Assembly: GCA_950295325.1 (NCBI GenBank)
Contig: OX485807.1
Location: 42,192,440 to 42,252,439, forward strand
Reading direction: 5' to 3'
DNA: 60,000 bases
Source of the DNA: Polytrichum commune
Lineage: Eukaryota > Streptophyta > Polytrichopsida > Polytrichales > Polytrichaceae
Translations under genes and position numbers: made by a program
Shown here: one piece after another, positions 30,116 through 40,700 of the stretch
How the letters are laid out: each line of letters opens with the position of its first letter
Position numbering within the stretch: the first letter of the stretch is position 1
Notes under the pieces: model-generated
The model's input: the letters and a program-made list of their open reading frames with translations, nothing else
Database searches by the model: none
What the model was told of the DNA's origin: nothing

Positions 30116-31517
30116 ATGGCCACTTGGCCATCTGCATCTGAGGATGAGATAGACATTGTCGGGGAGGATACTTTGGCTGACAGTGCAGATGAAGATCATT
30201 TGGATTTACCTTCGCCTTCCGTACCGCAATGTCCCATTGCTGAATATACGGGACTCTCAAGGGCTTCATGGGTGAATTTGGAGGTGGTACTTCTTAATGA
30301 CAGTGGAGTTGTTGTGGCGGAGGGGATTTGTCGCAACACCCATCCACAAGATTGCATTGATGAAAACCCGCTTGGCACCGAGGACGTTGGGGTTGTCATA
30401 TTGGAGTCGCTCGTTCATTCCGAGGTGGATCCCACTCATAGGTTCTCCCTCCGGAGGTGGCCATTGAGGAATGTCACGATTGATGGAGTTAGTTTGTGTG
30501 AACATGAGCAACGACACTTGCAAATCCAAAAATAGCAGCAATCAAACATGCGGCCACGCAAGGGTCAAAGAAAGTACGATACATTGGCACGTCCTGCTCC
30601 GTCTGCAACTGATTGTAAACGTCAAAGGTTGCTCGGGGAGGAGTCCATTAGAGAAGTTGCCACAAAGGATTGTTGTGTGCATCGTTGTTGCCAATTGTTT
30701 CCCCGGGATAAATTGTTGGCCATCCGCGAAGAAATGTGGCTTGGTGATTTCCGTCTAAGATCCACCAAAAAACTTGATGTGCATAGGGCGATACATGTGA
30801 ATGGGGTGGGTCGCAAGGTCATCACCATTGAGAGCATAGACGTGTGTTGCAAGGCATGGTACACCATTCATGGTGTGTCGAAAGCGGACTTTTATAGACA
30901 AGCTGCTTATGCCAAGGAAGGCCGCCGGTCCCGTCACCATGGGAACGTGGGTTTAAAGAAACCTAGGGAAGCAACAAGGCAAGCAACGGCCACTCTAGCA
31001 ACCATAATTGTCCCACTTGCCGATGCAATGCCGCACAAAACACGCACATTCACAACTGGTGAAAAGGTTGTGGAGAAAGTTCGTCCCATAGGCACAAAAT
31101 GGAAAGACATATTGTTGGATGTAAATGCAGTTGGGAAGAAGATTGGGTTGGAGCCAATTTCATTGTCAAAATTGAGTGCAATAAAAAAAACAAACTTCAG
31201 CGAATACATTACAAAAAGACGAGGGGACAAATTTGCAAGGTGCTCTAATTGCGAGAAGTTGAAGCGCCTTCAGGATGCACACACGATGGGTACCGAGTCG
31301 TTTGCGGTGCATCAATTGAACTATTTCAAGCACGTAAACATGCAAGAGGCACACCGTAATGATTACTACACAAATAGAGCGTTGTCCATCTCCAGGCCCT
31401 TGGAAGTTCTTACGGTCATCCATGACAAAATGGACCATGCCAAGACAGCCTCCCCATGTTTTGCAAAACGAATCAAGGCCACGGATGGGTTTTTTAAGTT
31501 GCATGTATCGGTTACAG
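30116..31517 (+). CDS. Exon 1 of a DUF7869-like, putative DDE-type transposase gene (one in-frame TAG)
   Basis: The protein aligns along its whole length with the decayed copy at 45,344-48,180. It starts with an acidic Ser/Asp/Glu-rich 40 residues and a domain ending ...VSLCEHE. An in-frame TAG (30,533-30,535) follows, then the frame continues unchanged. Later come a Cys cluster (CCVHRCCQLFPRDKL), a basic helix-rich part (KADFYRQAAYAKEGRR), a CSNCEKLKRL zinc-type knuckle and IHDKMDHAKTASP. The Asp pair there is strictly shared with the second copy and may supply the first catalytic Asp of an RNase H-like fold. The exon ends VSVTG at ACAG|GTGATC. The TAG is either a recent nonsense mutation, a read-through site or part of a small intron. 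Codons are AT-rich, like the surroundings. Confidence 0.65.
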
Positions 31518-31649
31518 GTGATCTTCGAAACAATGTTGACATAACCTAAATATTGTTGTATTTTATTATGTGATGTACTTGAGAACATTGATTCACTCAA
31601 AATGATTTAGACATACATAGATACTAATCACTTTGGGTTGGCATTGTAG
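31518..31649 (+). other. 132-bp GT-AG intron absent from the second copy
   Basis: GTTACAG|GTGATC...GGCATTGTAG|GAATG joins VSVT-G-MIAHGHGD in phase. The paralogue at 45-48 kb encodes the same residues without interruption. Confidence 0.85.
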
Positions 31650-33139
31650 GAATGATTGCACATGGACACGGTGATGTCAAGTTTGCCCATTATGCTCTTA
31701 ATTTGTATCCAGCAGATTCAAACCACACGATAGGGTCATTTGCAAGGCTTTTGCGTGATTTAGAGAAACCGCCAGCATATTCTTCAGGATTGTTATTTGA
31801 AAACACGGGTTCAACACCTTTATATGAAGCAATGATGGATGGAAAAGATGTATGCTTGCATTCGTTGCCCGAACCATCCAGTGAACCCGTGATAGCCAAG
31901 AAGTTGCCCCCCACTTTGCGTGTCCAATTGGACAATTGTGCCAAGGACAATAAAAGTAGATATGTATTTGCATATTGGTCATTGTTGGTTGCGAAAGGCA
32001 TTTTCAAGGAGGAGGTTTTTGTGTCCTTCCTATTGGTAGGCCACACGCACGACGATATTGATGCATCTTTTGGACGGTGGAGCATGAAGTTGCGGGAGGA
32101 GGATTTTCCTACAATCCCGTTATTGATGAAGTCGTACATGGATTTGGAGAACGTTCCCGTCATCCCCCATATGATTGAGGAGGTGCCAGACTTCAAGGCA
32201 TTTATAGAACCTTATATTCGAAGTGGAGCTCATCGATTGATTGGCCATACAAAGGCACAACAATTCCGGTTCTACATGCGTGACGATGGTGTCCCGGCCA
32301 TGCAATACAAGTTGTTGTGCACGACACAAGACTGGAGCCCGCCAGAGGGTCTCCTTGTGTGGTGCGTGGATGCGGATGGGAAGACCATGTTACCGGATGG
32401 AGAGCCTAGGCCTTGCAAGCCAATAGCCATGAAGAATTTGGAGGATATTTTGAAAGGTATATCAGGCTTCATTCAATATTGGGAGAGTTTGAAGATAGCG
32501 GATGTTGGCGGATCATGTTGGCATCGTTATGGGAGTTGGATACATTATTGGACACGTGTTCGTGCGGCTTTGGCAGACCTCCACCAAGATAGCCCTCATA
32601 CTTTGAGGCACGGATTTTGGCCACAAACTCGTATCGATGTACAAGCTTCGGAGGCTAGTCTTTTGGGAAATGGAGAGGTTCGTGAGGAGTTTGATATGGA
32701 CGACCATTACGTTGGGCCTGCTAGTCAACGTCCCCCACCATCTTTCCGCATTGCAGTGGATTGTCATGAAGGTTATATGCTCATTTTGCGTCCTGGAGAT
32801 GAGACATATGCAAAGCCAGTGTGGGTGGCAAGAGCTTTGTCCAATCCAAATTTTGTATCTTCCAGCCCTCATTTTCGACAAATACAAGTAGAGTACTACC
32901 GACCGACAGCACAGAATGAAGATGTTGGTCGGCATTATACAGGCTGGGATACAAACCAACACTTTCGGTGGAAGGTGGATTCTGAGCACGGTCCATCTTG
33001 GGTAGATACAGATTCCATATTCATAGCATGGAAACCACGGAAAAATCATAGTGGATCAGTGTCCATCCCTCAAAAGTACATAACTTTTGCAAAAGACAAC
33101 CTTGCTCGGATCGCAGAAGAAGCAACCCACGTTGAATGA
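31650..33139 (+). CDS. Exon 2 of the DUF7869-like putative transposase
   Basis: About 496 residues complete a protein of 963 codons (counting the internal TAG). LRVQLDNCAKDNKSRYVF and VGHTHDDIDASFGRWS are the hallmark segments of the DUF7869 family as I know it. Together with IHDKMDH in exon 1 they could form a D-D-D/E catalytic set of an RNase H-like nuclease. This is inference from spacing and conservation, not a documented mechanism. The C-terminal third (YVGPASQRPPPSFRI, ARALSNPN, YYRPTAQNEDV) is equally well conserved with the second copy, so it is probably a folded domain. No frameshift is seen. The gene stands alone; no partner ORF and no clear terminal inverted repeat was found on either side. 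Confidence 0.7.
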
Positions 33140-35780
33140 GAAGTTGGTAGGATTGTGTTAGCATGATTATAGTGTAAACAGTAATTCGACGAATATATAT
33201 TACTCATATGTGTGCTCCTCAAACTTGGGGCAAAGTTTGGGTAGAACTTGCGAATGCTATATTGTTTGGGGTTGGATGAATATCCATTTACTATATTTCA
33301 ATACAATTGTGAAGTTCATTTTTTTATTAAGTTTGGTACTAAATTTTCCATTGAAGAAATATGCATTTATTGCATGCACTTTGTATGTTGCAATGTCTAT
33401 ATTTTATTGACCATGCTAATAATAGAAATCATTTTATATGTTTCTTGGGTGAAACTAGTTTGGAGTGCTCTACCCAAAGTGTTTTTGTTGATGAAGTTGG
33501 TGTTGAGTGCTCTACCATATGTGCTTATGTCCACACATAATAGATTTGGGATATTAGAACATATAATATATTTGAGATTGTTCGCAATATAGTTTCGGAA
33601 CACGGAATGTTGTTTGATCCATATATTAATTTGAGACTAGAGAAAGTCTCAATTTAACGAATATAGTGTTCTTCCACCTAAACCTTGCAATATTCGTCCA
33701 GTGTCAGAACCCATTGTGAGAATTGACAACCGAATTTATGACCTTTTGAGTATCTTGACCGATAGACTCACTAGATTAGAGCATTACGTGTATAACACAT
33801 CGGAGAGATTAAAGAGAGATCAGTATCGAGAGGAAAATCTTCCAGGTGCGGAAGCACTGTGGTACCAAATTCAACGAGGGAAAGCGAGAGTATTTCATTA
33901 AATGTGATTTGGAGAGTCGGGACCATGTATAAATGACCTATATTGAAATACATACCATGTAAATTAGGTGCAAATAACTGATATTTAGGTGGTTTCATAA
34001 TTTTGATGAGTTTGACAATAAGCAAGCAATCTTTGAAAATGTGAACACTCATGCTTAAGGTGTATTTTTTTGAACTTGCCATGTAGCCATTGTGACATGA
34101 TTATATACAAAAAGACCACATATATCATGTGGGTGGACATTTGACATCATAGTGAATATATTAATGCCAGGGTGTGGCTACAGTTTATTCTAGAATCGGC
34201 CAAAAAAATTAAAGTTATCTAAGTACTACACTCAATATAACTTTGAGTGTCATTTGATATTTTATGTCACTTTCGTGACTTTTTGGATGATCCTTTTTTT
34301 ATGAATAAGTGAATAATTATTGTCATGGATGATGGATGAGTTCATTCATTGGCCAAAACCCTACCTTCTCTTGTCAGCAACTTGTGATGAAATATTGCCA
34401 TGGATGATTGAAATTTTAGATGAAAACTCACTTGGTAAGTGATAGTAATTGCAACACTGCAAATCTATAATCCCCCCAAAAAATACAAGGAATGACTAAT
34501 AATGTTGGGTTGACATTTAGTGTCAGTGACACTTACACTGAGGTTTACAATTAGTATTGAGCAAGACAATTAGAATTGGTGGCACTAAACTAAATATCAT
34601 ATTTAGTGGACTTAATTCTTGTCGCCGTTGTCGCATTTGATCATGTTATCACTTCCTTTTTAAAGTAGATTGTGGTGTCTTATTTGATACTTATTGGGGA
34701 GGTCATAAAAATGATTGCCTAGACCATAGAACATATATATGTTTCCTTGGCAATCATTGAGTTACATCCTATTCGTGAAACAATTGCTAATGACATTTTC
34801 ATTGGAAGGTGAAAGTGGATTGCATATGTAATAAATGATTATTTGTTTCATGATGTATATTTATTGTATGTAGTGGAGGCATTTTCTAGCCGTTATTACG
34901 TATGCAATTGTTCTTCTTTATAAATTTCTTGTGTATAGGGGCTTTGATCTCATAGTGACCCATGCATGTCATTTGGGTTTCCAATGGGAAGTCCACCCCC
35001 TAGGCATGGTTTACTTGCCAACCAACAATAAAATTAGTGTGTGAATCTTAGATTTTAACTAACTATTGATAATTTTTTCTTTATTATATTTGTATTTAAG
35101 TAGAATTGGACTAAGTCCAAGTCCATAATTATAACATTCTAAATTCTATGATATGATCCTATGATATGTGTGGTAGGAACCTTCAATAGCATTTGTAGAG
35201 TCAATAATGAAAATATTATAGTAGTTGTTTTGATGTTATTTTCAATATTCAACATTTAATAATATGTATTGAAAAATAATTGATGAAATATATATGTATA
35301 TGAAATTTCTAATGTATTTGAAAGCCCAACGTTCAAGTAATCACTAAGGATTCACACATCTCCTATAAAAGTTAGGTATATCATAAGGATATCAATGGCC
35401 CTAGCCGTAGACATGAAGCAAAGAACAAGTCCGTAATTTGAAAATATGTCCAAATTTACTTGAATACAAGTTACTAGTCTCTACCATAGGAACTTCGGGT
35501 AGTTTTAGCAGTTTGTTTCCATTTTAGGCATGATATTTAATTTTTCTTTGATTGCCAAGCAAGTAATTTCTAATTGTTGGCATGAAGTGGATATCCCTTT
35601 CATTCATGTTGTATTTGCATCATGTATGAGCCCCATGTGATTGTGGGCAAAGTACACTAAATAATCATATTAGTGTGGACCACAATAATTCCTTTAGAGC
35701 CCACATTAAATCTCATAATAAAATTAAATGTGGGCCATGTCAACTTTCAACCCACGTCAAAAGTATAATGAAAAATTAGT
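33140..35780. other. AT-rich intergenic DNA, no gene supported
   Basis: Contains short chance frames only. Around 34,530-34,615 a segment (TTTACAATTAGTATTGAGCAAGAC) recurs inverted at 43,200-43,240, and the palindromic motif CTAAATATCATATTTAG appears, pointing to old MITE remnants. Confidence 0.5.
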
Positions 35781-35785
35781 GTGGG

Positions 35786-37353
35786 TGTGAGGCAAGAATC
35801 ACTCCCATGCACCCTTAACTGCGTCCTAGTCCGGGTGAGAGGTCTCCTTCCACAACCTTCCCCTCTTCCTCACGAGCATATCACAATTCTCCAATTGGAG
35901 CTAAAATGGTGTGCTTGACACCTTCTCCTTTATTACATTTGATACCTCGGTATTCATAAATACTTGAGTCACACTCATAACCAAGTAAAAACCAATCAAA
36001 TCCATGCCATGGTCTAAGAAATCCTAACCTAAGCGCCATACTCACATGATGCCTCTCAATGAGGTTCATCACTTGACGAAACCACACATGGGCATGCCTA
36101 ACCACCAAGCCTTAATCTCAAACTCAACATTGCAGTGATTCCAGCTTTAATCGGTCCTTGGCTCTCCCGGCCCTTGAGCCCATTGAGCTGCATTTCGAGC
36201 CTGTGATTGATGCCGCAGCTTCTCCTTCCTTCAACTCAGCCTCTTCCGCCACAGAGGCAGCCCTTGAGCCCCTCAGTAAAGCCTCACAAACAAAGAGTTC
36301 ATAGGCACACATTGAAGGCAACAGATGCCGAACAACACTCCAAGCTCGCTGCCTTGGCTGCCGTGGTCTCTTCTCCCCCTTCCTCCCTTAAGCATTACGC
36401 GGCAGTCAAGCTGGGTGCGCTCCCTCCTTCTCCAGCCACCAGCACTGCTTCCCGACACAGAGCGATAATCACGGCAACCTCTGTAGCACATTCAAGCCGG
36501 GAGGCCCCTGCGCGAAGCGTAAGTAAATTCTGCCACTGCTCCTATCTCTCCCAACCGACGCGGCCACGTTATCAAGGACCACAAGACCCCCCTGTCTTCT
36601 CCCTCCACTGGAAGCAGACTACGAAGAAGAAGCTGCTGCTGCCTCCCTTTGTTTTAGAGGGCCGAACCATTTTGCGGGCAGAAGCTCACCTGAATTTCTA
36701 GCCGCTGCTCCAGCCAGCTCTCGGAGCCCAACGCACATCTCAATCAACGTCTTCTGATGCCGCCCCTGTCGCCTCCTTCAGCACTCCGAATCACCGAACC
36801 CAGATTCGGAGGCCTCGTCACTCTGGCCACATGGCGGGGAGCTCCTACCCTCAGTTGCTCTCCCCCGCTCTCTCTCTCTTCCCATACTACCTCCGACAGA
36901 GCTTTCGCATGGCTCATGAGCCAGCCTCCTTTTCCCACACACCCTTGAGCTCTCTCGGCTCAGCCTCAGAAAAAAGCGAAGGAGGAAGGAACAGTGCCAA
37001 CCGCTGCCGCACTTGCGGTGCTTCCCAGACCCGGGAATCCTGTACCCGATCCAAACCCAATTTCAAAAGATAGCCCAATTCGGCCAGCACCCTTGCCCTA
37101 AAACATACACTTGACTAAAACAACCACCTTTTAACTCTAAGCTTTAACCATTGATTAACTAATTCCCATTTAAATCCCTCTAAATCTTGAACACAATAAT
37201 AACTCCTACTTAGCCCTTTCTCTCAACTCAAATCCAAAATCAAGGACATCACTCTTTTTTAATCTTTTTGAGTATTTCATGTAAATGCAAAGCCTAAGGT
37301 TTTGATAAACTTTACGATTAAGAACACATGTGGGCACCATATTGGGCTCACAG
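35786..37353. mobile_element. Solo LTR related to the 10.3-kb gypsy element
   Basis: Begins TGTGAGGC...CACCCTTAA and ends TGTGGGCACC...GGGCTCACA, the same ends as the gypsy LTRs at 12,637 and 21,392, but most of the interior has diverged. A GTGGG duplication stands at 35,781-35,785 and 37,354-37,358. It is 1,568 bp, close to the 1,545 bp of the intact LTR. The GC-rich middle (36,150-37,070) opens several frames of 60-160 codons; these are not genes. Confidence 0.85.
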
Positions 37354-37455
37354 TGGGGCCATAGTAATTGGTTTTGTAGCAAATAGGTGGGATGAATATT
37401 TTATTTTATGATATTACTTTTGATGTAAAATGAGTATTTTCTTTTATTTGAGATG

Positions 37456-37724
37456 CTCGGGGGGTTCACTGGCGAAAATCGTAGAACAACGTGCGATAAA
37501 AAATAAGGTCTAATATATTCATTGTAGATAAATTTTGTAAAATACTTACATATAATATAGGGGGTTTTAAAATAGTGAAAAATGATTACATGTAAAATAC
37601 CATCACACCTTTATTTTGAGAAATACCATACCTTATAATCTTTTCTGCAAGGTAAATAGCCCCCCAATAAATAGGTCCCGAACGCACGTGTATGCAAAAT
37701 ATAAGAGGGAGTGAACCCCCCGAG
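37456..37724. mobile_element. Non-autonomous hAT-like MITE, copy 2
   Basis: CTCGGGGGGTTCACT and its complement at the ends, the same subterminal ACAACGTGCG and CGCACGTGT pair as the copy at 1,981, and an exact 8-bp duplication TTGAGATG on both sides. 269 bp, no coding capacity. Confidence 0.9.
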
Positions 37725-37732
37725 TTGAGATG

Positions 37733-40700
37733 TTGGGTAGAAGTCTCAAAAAAGACAGAGGGAACGAACGGGGATCTTGGACACACATTATTTCCAATGC
37801 TTCGCAGGTGACTCCAAGAGCCCTTGTATCATTTTGGATTTCTACAGACCACCCGGGTCGGTGTACACAAAGAGAAAAAAATACATGTGACACACAAGAA
37901 TACAAAGCTTTGCTTATTTTGTGTTGAATGAGTGCATTGGATAATAACCATTCAAGTGGGGAAGAACATCTCTATATGATAAATTTCTCTGGATAGATAG
38001 AAAATTGGTGCTAATAATCATCTAATATATGTTAAAACAACAAGAAACAATAAAAAGAATGTGAGTTGCTATGCTATGATGTTCCATAAGAGACTCTAGA
38101 TAATTCATAGTCATAAGTTCAAAGGCATGTCTTGTACATTTTGGAGGCAAAACTTTGTTTGATGTGAGACCTATAAATATGGGAATGTCAATTACTTTTA
38201 CTACATCCATTCTTGGCCTATACATTATTAGAGAGGCTTGGTTTTGTTGAGGAAGTGCCCCAAATTTCACAGACCTGTAGGGCCAATCATTTTGTAATGA
38301 AAGTTCACATTTTGTAATAAAATATCTATTCGATTCACTCATAAATCATCCTACGCCCTAAACAATATAAATCTTTCTAATGTTCAAACCTTGAGCCCAT
38401 CAAGAGACCTCATCGCTTTTCAATAAGTTCAGGATCCATTGAACCACTGTTTCGAACAACTTTCAATCAAGTCAATATTTAATATTCTATTGATGTCAGA
38501 ACAAAGTGATAGAAGTTGAGTTATGCATGGCCACAAATAAGAAAATGATTGGCTTTAAACATTCATACAATCAAAGAGAGAGTCTAGTATCCTATATATG
38601 TGAATAATAAATAAATATTCCCACTTTGTTCAAGGGCCCATGGAATGTAATTGACATAGTCTATAGTCATGGAACCGACCCACATGGCTAAATAATGTTA
38701 TTTGACTACGTGATTGAATACCTTATACAAGATTTTGCAAAGAGCAAGAAGTGGTAAGATCAATTCAATGCGGAAAATGAACTAGAATCTCCATAACGAA
38801 GAAATAACCAGTTCTTAATATATAATAGTAAGCGATCAACTAAAAAATGCAAAAACTTCACTGTTAGGTTCAAAATCATAGTAGATCCTCACCTGGTAGA
38901 GTAGATCTTAACACTTGGTTCCAACGTGCAACTAGCTTGTCGAAGTTGATATGTGAAATATGTATTCAACATTTCACCAAGAAAACTACGTGCATTGTGG
39001 CTCATTTTAAAAATCCTAAGCACTTGCGTTCTATAGTGGTCAAGCTTGGAAACACTTCTACGTAATTAGGGTACAAAACTTGTTCACCATGCTAGTAAAT
39101 AAAAACCATACGTACGATGCCACCATATAAATGTCCATCAAGTATTTCAGTGGAGAATGTTGAATTAATTCAGATTGGATTGAAAGAGATAATATGCCTT
39201 TTGGAAGTTTGTCGATTGTCCTCGTCATCATCTTATGCCCATGGTCTGGAGGCCATCATGGACCTTTATAACCTACATCCATCGCCCCTACATGGGTTGC
39301 ATTATCTATGTGAACAATATATAAGGTAGAAACACCATAAGCGCTTAACCACCCTCTAGCCATACACTAGACCTCCATCATAATGGTGAAGTGCCATTTC
39401 TAAAACCGATCATGGTTCAGCAGCAACTTCAATGCGTGTACACTTGGTGTAGCCAATGGAAGTCAAGTGTTAAAGTACTCATGAGGTAACCGATTTAGGC
39501 GATGTTCTGTCTGGAAATGCGAAGTACCGTGTTCGGTGTAGGGAGAATCTAGTGAACGAGTAGGGGGTTGGACAAACTTTCCACTTTAAAAAATTATGGA
39601 ATTTTTTGTACAAGGCAGAAAAATATGAAACTACGTGCATTCTTCATGAATCCTTCTCGTCTATCTTGGAAAATTATCTCATGACTGTCAGACCAGATCT
39701 TTGATGCGAATCACCTTATTTTCACGGGTCATGGTATTTCTACCTTATGTGCTTAACTTATAGTCCATGCTATGTATTGCGGATTCGGTCTGTTGCATGG
39801 ATGGATGTATGTATGAAACGAATTACGTGTTCCGTGTGTTTTATACCTGGATACAGCCACTTATAAGTACAATCTCCATGTGTAAATGCAGTGTGGCTCC
39901 GTTTTCTGCATGACTTGATGTGAATGGTTGGGCTGGCCCTTGCAAAGAAGGAAATAACGACCCTCAATACAGGATGCAAGCGATTACTGCACTAAATATG
40001 ATATTTGGTGTGACTTACTATTTGGAATCATGCGATGCTATATCTATTTACTGTATATTCCATACTTTACCAACAAATGTCAAATTGGTGGTTTGGACAT
40101 TACATAACGTTAACAACTTTACTTGGTAGAAAGTTACATTAGCAATCGAAAGATATAGCATTGCATAATTCCAAACAACAAGTGAGGGTAAAAACATTCA
40201 TATATAGTGAATATTTACCCGAGGGAGACATGTATTATTAACACACGATCGTGTTACGTGACGAGCCGTCAATTTGTTTGAACTTCATGCAAGTTACTGT
40301 AAAAGGTAACTGTGAGTTTTGAAGAATACTTGTTGGTAGAAATTGGTTTGCCCACAGTGAATGGAAAAGCAAAGGCCCGGAATAGTGCTCCGAAGAATGT
40401 GCAAAGACTTTGACACTTGTCGGCCATGTAGTCCTCCTAGATGATATATGCACCATGATTTAAGCGTAAAGTTATCCCCACCTTGGCAACAGACCGTGTC
40501 CAAGATGGCATGGGTTTGGCATGGCCAAGGCTACCCCCACTTCAAATCTATTATTTGTTATGCCCCCTCCCCACCCGACTTTACCAAATAACCAAAGTCT
40601 TTCATGAAAACCGGGCAAAGCTCCCTTGGTTATAGCGGAGGCGTCCGGCTATCCCAATGCATCTACAAGAACTTGCTCTGGAGATTGTTGAGTTGGTTTT

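Noticed and set aside
36124-37073. GC-rich open frames of 60-164 codons
   Set aside because: They lie wholly inside a solo LTR with clear ends and target duplication.
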